Below are positions 1-8,066 of a stretch of 64,000 nt of DNA, piece after piece (positions within the stretch are counted from its first letter, which is position 1; every line of letters starts with the position of its first letter). The position numbers and the translations under genes were made by a program. Source of the DNA: Rhodospirillum sp. UBA1311 (GTDB lineage: Bacteria > Pseudomonadota > Alphaproteobacteria > Rhodospirillales > Rhodospirillaceae). Below the pieces are notes generated by a model. That model saw nothing but the letters and a program-made list of their open reading frames with translations. It was not told where the DNA came from and made no database searches. The stretch is from contig DBTR01000033.1 of assembly GCA_002307145.1 (NCBI GenBank), positions 1 to 64,000 on the forward strand. Direction: 5' to 3'.

Positions 1-795
1 GTCGCCCATGAAGATCTCGGCCGGATGCGCGTTGAACCAGAGGAATCCGACCACCGCGCCCATCATCGCCAGGCAGAACACGATCAGCTCGCTCGATCCG
101 CGCACGAAGGGGATGTCGAGGTAGCCAGCGAAGTCCGGCCGGCCAGTCAGGTAGGTCAGCACGCCCAGCGCGACCAAGACGATGATGGATAGGCCGGAGG
201 ACAGGCCGTCCAGGCCGTCGGTGATGTTGACGGCGTTCGACCACCAGGACACGCTCAGGATGGCCAGCGGTATCCAGGCGATGCCCAGGTCGATCACCGG
301 GTTCTTGAAGAAGGGCACGTAGAGCTGGGTCGTCTGGTCGCTTTTATTGAAGTAGAGCACCAGCACGGCGGCGGTCGAAACGGCGATCTGCAGCGCGAGC
401 TTGAGCAGGGCCGAGATCCCGTCGGAATTCTTGAGTTTGATCTTGAGCATGTCGTCGACGAAGCCGATGGCGCCGAAGGCCAGGAAGGACATGAGGCAGA
501 CCCATATGTGGATGTTGGCCAGGTCGGCCCAGAGCAGGACGGCCACGGACACCGACAGGATGATGAACAGGCCGCCCATGGTCGGGGTGCCGGACTTCAC
601 CTGGTGGGTCTGCGGGCCGTCGGAGCGGATCGATTGGCCGTACTTGAGGACGTGCAGCTTCTCGATGATCTTGGGCGCGAACAGGAAGGCGATGAGCAGG
701 GCCGTCACCGCGGCGTAGGCCGCCCTGAAGGTCAAGTAGCGGAATACGTTGAGGGCCATGAACTTTTGGGCGAATAAGGACAGTAGCTTCAGCAC
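1..795 (-). CDS. mraY: Phospho-N-acetylmuramoyl-pentapeptide-transferase MraY, 3' end cut by window edge
   Basis: MraY is an inner-membrane enzyme that moves phospho-MurNAc-pentapeptide from UDP to undecaprenyl phosphate, giving lipid I for peptidoglycan. The first 265 residues are visible. They include GQSIRSDGPQTHQVKSGTPT near the N-terminus, the FVDDMLK aspartate motif, NAVNITDGLDGL, and FLWFNAHPAEIFMGD at the window edge, all hallmarks of the family. The frame has no ATG near the conserved N-terminus except an internal one; I chose the GTG at 793-795, which has a GGAGG about 8 bases upstream. The upstream neighbour is the C-terminal end of MurF, the normal dcw-cluster order. Identification is secure; the gene continues beyond base 1. 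Confidence 0.95.
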   Translation of the reverse strand, partial: MLKLLSLFAQKFMALNVFRYLTFRAAYAAVTALLIAFLFAPKIIEKLHVLKYGQSIRSDGPQTHQVKSGTPTMGGLFIILSVSVAVLLWADLANIHIWVCLMSFLAFGAIGFVDDMLKIKLKNSDGISALLKLALQIAVSTAAVLVLYFNKSDQTTQLYVPFFKNPVIDLGIAWIPLAILSVSWWSNAVNITDGLDGLSSGLSIIVLVALGVLTYLTGRPDFAGYLDIPFVRGSSELIVFCLAMMGAVVGFLWFNAHPAEIFMGD

Positions 796-1145
796 GCGCG
801 CAGCCCTCCGTTTTGCTTGATGATCGCCTCGCCGAAGCGCTCCATCCGCATGCCGCGGGAGCCCTTCATGAGGACGAAGTCGCCGTCGCGCAGGTAGGCG
901 GCGAGCTCGGCGGCTAGCTTGCCGGCGTCGTCGGTCCAGGCCGCGGATCCGGCGAAACCCGATTCGGTGGCGGCGCGGAAGGCGTCCTCCATCTCGGGTC
1001 CGAAGAAGAAGAGCGCGTCGGCCTTCGAGGCCGCCGCCGCCCTGCCCGCCCTGGTCCCCGGCTGCGCCTGGTTCCGGCCGAAGCGGCCCACGGTCAAGGT
1101 CAAGTTCGTGATCGTCGACAACGACAACACCTTCGCCGCCGCGGT
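789..1145 (-). pseudogene. murF: murF remnant: C-terminal end of UDP-MurNAc-tripeptide D-alanyl-D-alanine ligase
   Basis: Only about the last 80 residues of MurF are recognisable: ADALFFFGPEMEDAFRA, then AAYLRDGDFVLMKGSRGMRMERFGEAI, which matches the conserved C-terminal domain end (VLVKGS-type motif). The N-terminal UDP-binding and central ATPase domains are absent. The frame stays open to a TAG at 1146-1148, but residues encoded above about base 1040 do not look like MurF. The stop overlaps the mraY start as in normal dcw clusters. Immediately upstream is a LysR gene missing its own C-terminus. This is either a real deletion or duplication breakpoint or an assembly join. murF is essential, so an intact copy must exist if the join is real. 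Confidence 0.75.
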
Positions 1146-1517
1146 CTACGCCCAGGAGGTGACGAGCGGCGCCACCACCAGCGCGGCGGCGGTAGAGATG
1201 AAGCCGATTCGCAGGCAACCGATCTTGCCTGCCGCCGCCTGGCGCGCACGGGCGGAGGCATGTTCGATCGCGGCGAGCGCGGTGGCGACCTCGTCGCGGA
1301 ACACCACACCGGCCTCGGTGATCTCGGTCTTGCGGCGATTGCGCTCGAACAGCCGCACCCCGAGTTCCGCCTCAAGCGCACGGATCTGCAGGCTGAGCGC
1401 GGGCTGGCTCAGATGGACGCGCTCGGCGGCGCGGCTGAAGTGCAGCGTCTCGGCGAGGACGAGGAAGCTTCTGAGCTGGGTGAGTTCCAACGGATCGGGC
1501 CTCCGGTGCGGACGCAA
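1146..1517 (-). pseudogene. Truncated LysR-family transcriptional regulator
   Basis: The 123-residue product has a complete LysR N-terminal winged helix: LELTQLRSFLVLAETLHFSR, then RVHLSQPALSLQIRALEAELGVRLFERNRR, then the linker helix up to GKIGCLRIGFISTAAALVVAPLV. LysR proteins are usually about 300 residues, with an effector-binding domain after this point; here the frame stops three codons later at TAG. Homology ends within the first strand of the effector domain, at about base 1160. It is in the same frame as the murF remnant that follows, separated only by that stop. A functional regulator is unlikely. No target gene can be named. Confidence 0.8.
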
Positions 1518-1971
1518 CCAGGATCGGCGCGGCTCTGTTATTTGTCAAATCTATCACCGCATAGCGAATGACAATTTTACAAACGGATCGCCCGACCTCA
1601 ATTTTGATCCACGGGTCCTGACCAGACCCGGTGTTCCCACATCGACCCCCCGGGAACAGATTGATCCGTCCCCGCGGGAATGCCCCACGCCACTCCCGCG
1701 GGTGATCCGGCGGCCGCGCCGGCGAGAAACCGGACGGTCTCGACCGGTCCGCTCGTTTCGCACTCCCCACCTATGTCGGCGCGGCCGTAGGATCTTGGGT
1801 TTTTTCTCCCCCCGCGTATCGGGTTTCGCCGCCCCGTCCTTATCTTAAAGTCTGCCGCGCGCGCTTCGGAGACCGGGCGGCGCGAGCATCTTTACGAAGC
1901 GCCGCGCGGATGGCATAGTCCGGCACGGCGGTGCGCCCGATCTAAGGCAAACCGACGACAAGGAGACGAGC
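1518..1971. other. 454-bp intergenic stretch without a recognisable gene
   Basis: No open frame here looks coding. The stretch holds GC-rich inverted repeats, one with arms reading CCCGCGGGA and TCCCGCGGG at about 1674-1707, and a run of six T at about 1799-1805. These could be a hairpin or a small-RNA locus, but I cannot match them to 6S, SRP or RNase P RNA. The promoter of the NDUFA12 gene probably lies in the last 100 bases. Confidence 0.5.
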
Positions 1972-2319
1972 ATGAACCTGGGCACGCGCCTGTATACCTG
2001 GCTGCACGGCGAATTCGTCGGCGAGGATACCTTCGGCAATCGCTACTACCGCGAACGCCGGGCGTTGCGCGGCCGCAAGGAGCGGCGCTGGGTGATGTAC
2101 AACGGCGCGCTCGAAGCCTCGAAGGTTCCGCCCGAGTGGCACGCCTGGCTCCACTTCAGTTCCGACGCGCCGCTTGAAGGCAAGCGTCAATCCTGGCAGA
2201 AGTCGCATCGTCCCAATCTTACCGGCACCAAATTCGCCTATTTCCCCCCCGGCCACGATCGGCGCGGCGGCAAGCGCGACAAGGCGACCGGCGACTACGA
2301 ATCCTGGCGTCCGTCCTGA
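1972..2319 (+). CDS. NADH:ubiquinone oxidoreductase accessory subunit, NDUFA12/B17.2 family
   Basis: A 115-residue protein of the NDUFA12 family, a supernumerary subunit or assembly factor of respiratory complex I conserved in Alphaproteobacteria and mitochondria. The family signature is clear: FVGEDTFGNRYYRER near the N-terminus, then RRWVMYNG, EASKVPPEWHAWLH and a C-terminal KAFAYFPPG-like segment (here KFAYFPPG). It has no signal peptide and should act on the cytoplasmic face of complex I. A GGAG sits about 8 bases before the ATG. It is followed at 20 bases by two MCE genes and DUF2155, a neighbourhood often seen in Rhodospirillales. The presence of this family is good evidence for the alphaproteobacterial origin of the window. 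Confidence 0.93.
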   Translation: MNLGTRLYTWLHGEFVGEDTFGNRYYRERRALRGRKERRWVMYNGALEASKVPPEWHAWLHFSSDAPLEGKRQSWQKSHRPNLTGTKFAYFPPGHDRRGGKRDKATGDYESWRPS

Positions 2320-2339
2320 CGCCAAAGAGGAATACACCC

Positions 2340-2894
2340 GTGCAATTTGGTGAACGCGAGGATATCGGCCTGGGCGTCCTGGTCTGCCTTCTGGGCGGCT
2401 TGGCGTTGGCGTGGCTGCATGGCCGCAACGCCACGCCCGAGATCGACGGCTACCCGCTCTACGCCGGTTTCCAGCGCAGCGACGGCCTGATCGAGGGCGC
2501 GGCGGTGCGCCTCGCCGGGATCGACGTCGGCGTGGTCCAGGGCCTCGAATTGAAGGGCGGCTTCCAGTCGCGCGCCACCCTCCTCATCGACACCGGGATC
2601 AAGGTCCCGAATGACTCCGCCGCGGTGATCCACACCGACGGCCTGTTCGGCGCGAAATACGTCGAACTCGAACCCGGCGGATCGCTCGATTCGCTGAACT
2701 CGGGCGACACCTTCGCGTTTACCCAGGATTCGCTGATCGTCGAGGACCTGCTGGAGCGGCTGGTGGCGATGGCGAAGTCGCAACAGGCGCGCTGCACCGA
2801 CGTATTGTCGCAGCATCCCGAAACCACCCCCTCCCCACAGCCCGACGCCGCGCCTGCGCTCACGCCGCTGCTGCCACCCGACAAGAAGGACTAG
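2340..2894 (+). CDS. MCE-domain (MlaD-like) protein
   Basis: A 184-residue protein with a GTG start preceded by AAGAGGAA. One membrane segment (about residues 9-25) anchors a periplasmic MCE domain (about 36-115) with the family pattern GAAVRLAGIDVGVVQGLEL and SAAVIHTDGLFGAKYVELEPGG. MlaD proteins form hexamers that shuttle phospholipids between inner and outer membrane together with MlaFEB. The tail is rich in proline and ends in charged residues. The next gene encodes a second, different MCE protein; no MlaE permease or MlaF ATPase is nearby, so partners must be elsewhere. Confidence 0.85.
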   Translation: MQFGEREDIGLGVLVCLLGGLALAWLHGRNATPEIDGYPLYAGFQRSDGLIEGAAVRLAGIDVGVVQGLELKGGFQSRATLLIDTGIKVPNDSAAVIHTDGLFGAKYVELEPGGSLDSLNSGDTFAFTQDSLIVEDLLERLVAMAKSQQARCTDVLSQHPETTPSPQPDAAPALTPLLPPDKKD

Positions 2895-2897
2895 ACC

Positions 2898-3365
2898 ATG
2901 CGCAAACCGGTGATCGAAAGCATCATGGGCGCGGTGGTGCTGCTGGTGGCGGCCTACTTCCTGGTGTTCGCCTATACCTCGGCGCACGAGCGCCAGGTCG
3001 ACGGCTATCGCCTGACCGCCAAATTCCTGAAGGTCGGCGGCCTGCGCGTCGGCTCCGACGTGCGGATCAGCGGCATCAAGGTGGGCACGGTGCTGGACGA
3101 GCGCCTCGACCAGGACACCTACGAAGCCGCGTTGACCCTGAGCATCCGCTCCGACATCCGCCTCCCCGTCGACACCGTCGCCTCGATCGCGACGCAGGGG
3201 CTGCTCGGCGACAAGTACATCCGCCTTGAGCCCGGCACCATGGAAGACCGGCTGAAGCCCGACGAGGTGTTGAAAAACACCCGCGACTACAAATCCCTCG
3301 AAGACACGGTGGGCGAGTTCATCTTCCTCGCCACCGGCAACACCGGTGAGGGATCGCGGCAGTGA
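2898..3365 (+). CDS. mlaD: Outer-membrane lipid asymmetry protein MlaD
   Basis: A 155-residue single-pass membrane protein with one MCE domain and the usual length for MlaD. The N-terminal segment of about residues 8-26 (IMGAVVLLVAAYFLVFAY) is the membrane anchor. The MCE core reads GGLRVGSDVRISGIKVGTV and then TQGLLGDKYIRLEPG. In the Mla pathway the MlaD hexamer receives phospholipid and passes it through the MlaFEDB ABC complex. The gene starts 3 bases after the first MCE gene and its stop overlaps the next start, so the set is an operon. It resembles canonical MlaD more closely than the preceding paralogue does. Confidence 0.88.
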   Translation: MRKPVIESIMGAVVLLVAAYFLVFAYTSAHERQVDGYRLTAKFLKVGGLRVGSDVRISGIKVGTVLDERLDQDTYEAALTLSIRSDIRLPVDTVASIATQGLLGDKYIRLEPGTMEDRLKPDEVLKNTRDYKSLEDTVGEFIFLATGNTGEGSRQ

Positions 3366-3787
3366 GCGGGTTCAAGCGTTTCGTTCTCGGCTGCGCGATC
3401 GCAGCCAGCCTCGGCATTCCGACCTCCAATGCCGCCACCGACCTCGACACCCGGATCGCGGTGCTGCGCGGCCTCGACAAGATCACCGGGCGGATCACTA
3501 CGCTCACCACGCCGGTGGGCGATACCGTGCGCTTCGGCTCGCTCGCGATCATCGTCCGCGCCTGCCGCACCCGCCCGCCCGAGGAGCCGCCGGAGAGCGC
3601 GGCCTTCCTCGACATCGCCGACATCAAGCCGAACCAGCCGCCGGTCGACGTGTTCCGTGGCTGGATGTATGCGTCGAGCCCGGCGGTTTCGGCGATGGAC
3701 CACCCGGTTTACGATATTTGGGTGCTCGAATGCAAAGAGCCGCTCGCCCCGCCCCCCGATAGCGGCAACCCGATCGAGACCGGCTGA
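3362..3787 (+). CDS. DUF2155 domain protein, exported
   Basis: A 141-residue protein starting with a GTG that overlaps the mlaD stop (GTGA). It has a signal peptide (about residues 1-24, ending SNAA). The mature part matches the DUF2155 family: LDKITGRITTLTTPVGDTVRFGSLAIIVRACRTRPPEEPPESAAF, then VFRGWMYASSPAVSAMDHPVYDIWVLEC (quoted here only as landmarks: ARACRTRPP-type and FRGWMYASSPAVSA). The family is found next to mlaD in many Alphaproteobacteria. Its function is not known; the position suggests a role in the cell envelope. Two conserved cysteines may form a disulphide. Confidence 0.85.
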   Translation: MSGFKRFVLGCAIAASLGIPTSNAATDLDTRIAVLRGLDKITGRITTLTTPVGDTVRFGSLAIIVRACRTRPPEEPPESAAFLDIADIKPNQPPVDVFRGWMYASSPAVSAMDHPVYDIWVLECKEPLAPPPDSGNPIETG

Positions 3788-3889
3788 TCTCCACCGATCT
3801 TTTTTTCACTTCGCTCGCAACCTTTATGCCCCTGGAACGTATTCCGTTTCGGGGGACTAGAGGACGTCTACCAGACAGAGCGGAGCGGA

Positions 3890-5569
3890 ATGGATTCGGA
3901 ACTCGCACTACGAAAATCAAAAACCGGCATCGAAGGATTTGACGAACTGACGCTTGGCGGCCTGCCCACCGGGCGGCCCACCCTGGTGTGCGGTTCGGCG
4001 GGCTGCGGCAAGACACTGTTCGCTTCGACCTTCCTGCTCAACGGCGCCCGCGACTACGATGAACCGGGCATCTTCGTCACATTCGAGGAGCGCCCGGTCG
4101 ACATCGTCGACAACGTCGCATCCTTGGGGTTCGCGATCGAGGACTTGATCGCGGCGAACAAGCTCCACATCGAACACATCGCGATCGCCCCCGCCGAGCT
4201 CGCGGAGATCGGGGAATACGATCTCGAAGGCTTGTTCCTTCGCCTCGAACTCGCGGTGGCCGAAATCGGCGCGAAGCGGATCGTGCTCGATACCATCGAG
4301 ACGCTGTTCTCAAGCTTCCAGAACCCGGCGATCCTGCGCGCGGAAATCCGCCGCCTGTTCGACTGGCTGAAGGAGCACGATCTCACCGCCGTGATCACCG
4401 GCGAGCGCGGCGACGGCACCCTCACCCGCCAGGGACTTGAGGAATACGTCTCCGACTGCGTCATCCTCCTCGATCACCGCGTCCACAACCAGATCTCCAC
4501 CCGCCGCCTGCGGGTGGTGAAGTATCGCGGCAGCGCGCACGGCACCAACGAATACCCGTTTCTGATCGACCAGGAAGGCTTCTCGGTGCTGCCGGTGAGC
4601 GCCCTCGGCCTCAACCACAAGGTCTTCGACAGCCGGATCGCCAGCGGCATCGCCGACCTCGACGCCATGCTCGCGAACGGCGGCTTCCACCGGGGCAGCA
4701 GCATCCTGGTAAGCGGCGTCGCGGGGTCGGGCAAGAGTTCGGTGGCCGCATGCTTCGCCAATGCCGCCTGCGCGCGGGGCGAGCGGGCGATCTACTTCTC
4801 ATTCGAGGAGTCCGCCGCGCAGACGATCCGCAACATGACCTCGATCGGCCTCGATCTCGGCAAGTGGATCGACAACGGCCAACTCCGCTACGTCGCGGCG
4901 CGGCCGACCTTCTACAGCCTGGAAATGCACCTGGCGGTGATGCTGCGCGAGATCACGCGCTTCCGCCCCGATCTGGTCGTGCTCGACCCGATCTCGGCGT
5001 TCATCGGCCTGGGCGAACGCCTGGAAATCCAGGCGATGCTGCTGCGCATGGTCGACTTCCTCAAGACGCACGGCATCACCGCGATATTTTCGCACCTGAT
5101 GCACAGCCAGGACGGTGCGACGGAAACCGATGCGGGGCTTTCGTCGTTGATGGATGCATGGATCCTCCTGCTCAACCGCGAGGTCGGCGGCGAATTCAAT
5201 CGCGAACTCTACCTGTTGAAGGCGCGCGGCATGGCGCACTCGAACCAGGTGCGAGAGTTCGTCATGGGCAACGACGGCATCCATCTGGTCGCGCCCTACA
5301 TCGGCGGCGGCCGCGCCCTCACCGGCTCGGCCCGTACCGCCGAGGAGGCGCGCGAACGTCGTGCGGAAGCGGAACGCCGCATCAAGGCAGACCGCATCAC
5401 CGACGCGATCGAACAGCGGCGGCGCAAGGTGCGCGCTCAGATCGAAGCGTTGGAATCGGACCTCGCGGCCGACGAAGCCGAATTGCGCCGAACCGCGAAA
5501 CTCGAAAGCGACTATCTCGCCCAGGCCCAGGCGGATCAGGTCGCGATGGAAAAAAGCCGCCGGATCTGA
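3890..5569 (+). CDS. kaiC: KaiC-family circadian clock ATPase with C-terminal coiled coil
   Basis: A 559-residue double-RecA protein. CI has Walker A GSAGCGKT (35-42), paired catalytic glutamates E66-E67 (TFEERP) and Walker B VLDT (about 132-135). CII has Walker A GVAGSGKS (276-283), E306-E307 (SFEES) and Walker B VVLDP (363-367). The CII phosphorylation loop is TDAGLSSLMD, aligning with TDSHISTITD of cyanobacterial KaiC, so S418-S419 take the place of S431-T432 and T413 that of T426. The last 75 or so residues are charged heptads, predicted coiled coil, absent from the 519-residue cyanobacterial protein but known in the Rhodobacter-type KaiC. GGAG precedes the ATG. kaiB and a kinase follow; no kaiA is present. 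Confidence 0.93.
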   Translation: MDSELALRKSKTGIEGFDELTLGGLPTGRPTLVCGSAGCGKTLFASTFLLNGARDYDEPGIFVTFEERPVDIVDNVASLGFAIEDLIAANKLHIEHIAIAPAELAEIGEYDLEGLFLRLELAVAEIGAKRIVLDTIETLFSSFQNPAILRAEIRRLFDWLKEHDLTAVITGERGDGTLTRQGLEEYVSDCVILLDHRVHNQISTRRLRVVKYRGSAHGTNEYPFLIDQEGFSVLPVSALGLNHKVFDSRIASGIADLDAMLANGGFHRGSSILVSGVAGSGKSSVAACFANAACARGERAIYFSFEESAAQTIRNMTSIGLDLGKWIDNGQLRYVAARPTFYSLEMHLAVMLREITRFRPDLVVLDPISAFIGLGERLEIQAMLLRMVDFLKTHGITAIFSHLMHSQDGATETDAGLSSLMDAWILLLNREVGGEFNRELYLLKARGMAHSNQVREFVMGNDGIHLVAPYIGGGRALTGSARTAEEARERRAEAERRIKADRITDAIEQRRRKVRAQIEALESDLAADEAELRRTAKLESDYLAQAQADQVAMEKSRRI

Positions 5570-5591
5570 TCCCGGCGATACGGAGCAGCAT

Positions 5592-5894
5592 ATGGTTGAG
5601 AACGTGAACCCAATCACCCCGGCGGAGCCCACCAAGCTGGTGCTGTATGTCGCCGGGCAAACGCCGAAGTCGGTCTCCGCGATCGAGAACCTCGAACGGA
5701 TCTGCGCCGAGCACCTTCCCGGCCGGTATCGGATCGAGGTCGTGGACTTGCGCAAGTCGCCACAGCTTGCGCGCGAGCATAATATCATCGCGATCCCGAC
5801 CCTGGTGCGCGAGCTGCCGACGCCGATCCGCAAGATCATCGGCGATCTCTCCGATTCCGAGAAAGTCCTCGTGCACCTGAAGATCGGAGACTGA
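5592..5894 (+). CDS. kaiB: Circadian clock protein KaiB
   Basis: A 100-residue thioredoxin-like protein of normal KaiB length. Landmarks are KLVLYVAGQTPKSVSAIENL, RYRIEVVDLRKSPQLAREHN, IIAIPTLVRELPTPIRKIIG and a C-terminal SDSEKVLVHLKI. KaiB switches fold and binds the CI ring of KaiC, changing its ATPase and dephosphorylation. The ATG was chosen because GGAG lies upstream at 5582-5585 and it gives the family length; a longer upstream frame overlaps kaiC and is not needed. The gene lies 22 bases after kaiC and 3 bases before the kinase, so the three are very likely cotranscribed. Confidence 0.94.
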   Translation: MVENVNPITPAEPTKLVLYVAGQTPKSVSAIENLERICAEHLPGRYRIEVVDLRKSPQLAREHNIIAIPTLVRELPTPIRKIIGDLSDSEKVLVHLKIGD

Positions 5895-5897
5895 CGC

Positions 5898-7364
5898 ATG
5901 GGCCAGGAAAATCCGTCCCTGACCGCCGAGTTGCGGCGTCGCCTCGAAGAAGCCGAGGAGACCATCCGCGCGATCCGCGAAGGCGAGATCGACGCGCTGG
6001 TGATCCGCAACCCCGCGAGCGAGGAAGAAGTCTTCACCCTCGAAGGCGGGCCCGAGCCCTTCCGCGCGTTCATGGAGGCGATGGACCTGGGGGCCGCCGC
6101 ATTCGACGCCGAGGGACGGATGCTCTACGCCAATTCCGCCCTTGGAGAACTCCTCGGCCTGACCGCCGACGAACTCCTGGTGCGGGGGGTCTGCAGCGCG
6201 CTCGATCCGGTCGCCGCGTCGACCGTGCGCACGCTGATCGCCGATGGCGGAAAGATCAAGTCGTCGGCGGAGATCGTCGTCGGCGACGGTCGCCACGTCC
6301 AGGTGTCCGCATCGCCGCTCCGCGTCGGCGTCACCGACGCGGTGGCGGTCACCTTCACCGACATCACGCACCGCATCCGCGAGCGCGCGATCCAGGAATC
6401 CGAGCGCGCCGCGCTCGCCATCCTCGCATCCGCCAACGAGGCGGTGATCGTCTGCGACCTGCACGGCAGGATCACCCACGCCAATGCGGCGGTCGACGCG
6501 ATCAGCGCCGAAAACCTCGTCGGCAAGACCTTCGGCACCGCGGTGCGCCTCGCGGTTCCGGGATCGACCAATCCGCAGCCGGGTGCGGAGATCGTCGCCC
6601 TCGCGATCGCCGGAAGTCCGGTCCAGGGCATCGAGGCGTTCGCGCCCGATGCGCCGAAATGCAAGGACTTGTTGATCAGCGCCGCGCCGCTCCGCATCGG
6701 CAGCGACGCAATCAGCGGCTGCGTCGTCACCATGGTCGACCTCTCGCAACGCAAGCGCCTGGAACAGCAACAGTTGCTGCTGATGGGAGAGCTGGACCAC
6801 CGGGTGAAGAACACCCTCGCCCTGGTGCTTTCGATCGCCAATCGCACCGCGAACTCGGAAGAGACGGTGAACGGCTTCCAGACCGCATTCTCCGGCCGCA
6901 TCCAGGCGCTCGCGGCGACCCACAACATTCTCGCCGAATGCTCATGGGCGTCGGTGCGGGTCGGCGAAGTGCTGCACCAGGAGGTCGGGCCGTTCATTTC
7001 GAGCGGCGAAAACCGCCTGCGGGTCAGCGGCCCCGACGTCCGCATCCTGCCGCGCGCGGCGATCGCGCTCGGGCTGGTGCTGCACGAACTCGCGACCAAC
7101 GCGGTAAAATACGGCGCGCTCTCGTCGCCCGCGGGCATCGTCGCGGTGCGCCTCACCGACGACCCGGCGAGCCCGTACTTCAGCTTGGAATGGCGGGAGA
7201 CCGACGGCCCCACGGTCGCCGAGCCGAGCCGCTTCGGCTTCGGCCAGACGGTGATCACCCGCAGCCTGCAATACTCGGTCGACGGCGGCGCGGTGCTCGA
7301 ATATCCGGCGGAGGGGGTGCGCTGCATCATGCGCATCCCACGTGCCGACGTCGTCGCGGCTTAA
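5898..7364 (+). CDS. PAS-PAS HWE-family sensor histidine kinase, Kai-linked
   Basis: A 488-residue soluble kinase without membrane segments. It opens with a short coiled coil ending EETIRAIREGEIDALVI, a start typical of kinases found beside kaiBC. Two PAS domains follow (about 55-160 and 172-285). The HWE dimerisation region has H301 in ELDHRVKNTLALV, the N box HELATNAVKYGALSSPAG (396-413) and the diagnostic WRE at 432-434. Such kinases phosphorylate partner receiver proteins; here none lies next to it. Its position as the third gene of the kai operon makes it the best candidate for clock output or input. Its stop overlaps the end of the convergent hydrolase gene. Confidence 0.88.
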   Translation: MGQENPSLTAELRRRLEEAEETIRAIREGEIDALVIRNPASEEEVFTLEGGPEPFRAFMEAMDLGAAAFDAEGRMLYANSALGELLGLTADELLVRGVCSALDPVAASTVRTLIADGGKIKSSAEIVVGDGRHVQVSASPLRVGVTDAVAVTFTDITHRIRERAIQESERAALAILASANEAVIVCDLHGRITHANAAVDAISAENLVGKTFGTAVRLAVPGSTNPQPGAEIVALAIAGSPVQGIEAFAPDAPKCKDLLISAAPLRIGSDAISGCVVTMVDLSQRKRLEQQQLLLMGELDHRVKNTLALVLSIANRTANSEETVNGFQTAFSGRIQALAATHNILAECSWASVRVGEVLHQEVGPFISSGENRLRVSGPDVRILPRAAIALGLVLHELATNAVKYGALSSPAGIVAVRLTDDPASPYFSLEWRETDGPTVAEPSRFGFGQTVITRSLQYSVDGGAVLEYPAEGVRCIMRIPRADVVAA

Positions 7365-8053
7365 GCGCCGAGCCAGCCACGCAACAGGGTGGAGAGCGCA
7401 TCCGGCGCTTCGAGGGTGGCGAGGTGGCCAGCGCCCGGCACCACGGCGAGCTTCGCCCCGGAAATCGCCACCGCCATCTCCTCGTGCCGGTCCTTCGGCG
7501 TGAGTTCGTCGGCATCGCCGCAGATCACCGCCGTCGGCACCGCGATCCGCGTGAGGTCGGGGCGGCTGTCGGGCCGCGAGATGATCGCGGTCTGTTGATG
7601 GATGAACGCCTGCGGCCCCACCGCGTCCGCCATCTCCACCACGATTCTCTTCAGGTCCGCATCCTCCCGCCGTCCCGCCGAGATCAGCTTGGGCAGCAGG
7701 CGCGGCATTACCTGGGCGTAGCGATGGGATTTCGCGAGGTCTATGAGGTCGCGGCGCATTGCGGATTGCTCGGGCGCGTCGGGCCGCGCGGTGGTCGAGA
7801 TCAGCGCGAGCCGGGTCACCCGCCCGGGTGCGCGGCGCAGGATTTCGAAGGCGACGTAACCGCCCATCGAAAGCCCGGCGAGAGCGAAGGTCTTGGGCGC
7901 CGCGCCCAGCACCGCCTCGGCCATCTCGCCGACCGAAGACGCGTCGAGATGGGGGACGAACGGCACCGCGACGTCCGCCAACGCTTCGATCTGCGGCGCG
8001 AACAGCCGCGCGTCGCAAATCAAGCCGGGCAGCAGGATCAGGTCCTGGCGCAT
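7361..8053 (-). CDS. Alpha/beta-fold hydrolase
   Basis: A 230-residue cytoplasmic hydrolase. The nucleophile elbow is GLSMGG with S62; a likely acid is D180 or D182 in CGDADELTP, and the histidine is H210 in PGAGHLATLEAPDAL, so the triad is complete. The oxyanion region LLPGLICDARLF near the N-terminus is shared with many small esterase-like proteins. The substrate cannot be read from sequence. It is the second gene of a two-gene unit, 13 bases after the isochorismatase-like gene. Its stop codon overlaps the stop of the convergent kinase. Confidence 0.85.
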   Translation of the reverse strand: MRQDLILLPGLICDARLFAPQIEALADVAVPFVPHLDASSVGEMAEAVLGAAPKTFALAGLSMGGYVAFEILRRAPGRVTRLALISTTARPDAPEQSAMRRDLIDLAKSHRYAQVMPRLLPKLISAGRREDADLKRIVVEMADAVGPQAFIHQQTAIISRPDSRPDLTRIAVPTAVICGDADELTPKDRHEEMAVAISGAKLAVVPGAGHLATLEAPDALSTLLRGWLGA

Positions 8054-8066
8054 CGTGAACTCCTTG

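Noticed and set aside
1561..1850. Possible structured RNA (6S or SRP-like)
   Set aside because: There are GC-rich hairpins, but none of the conserved cores of known RNA families could be placed.
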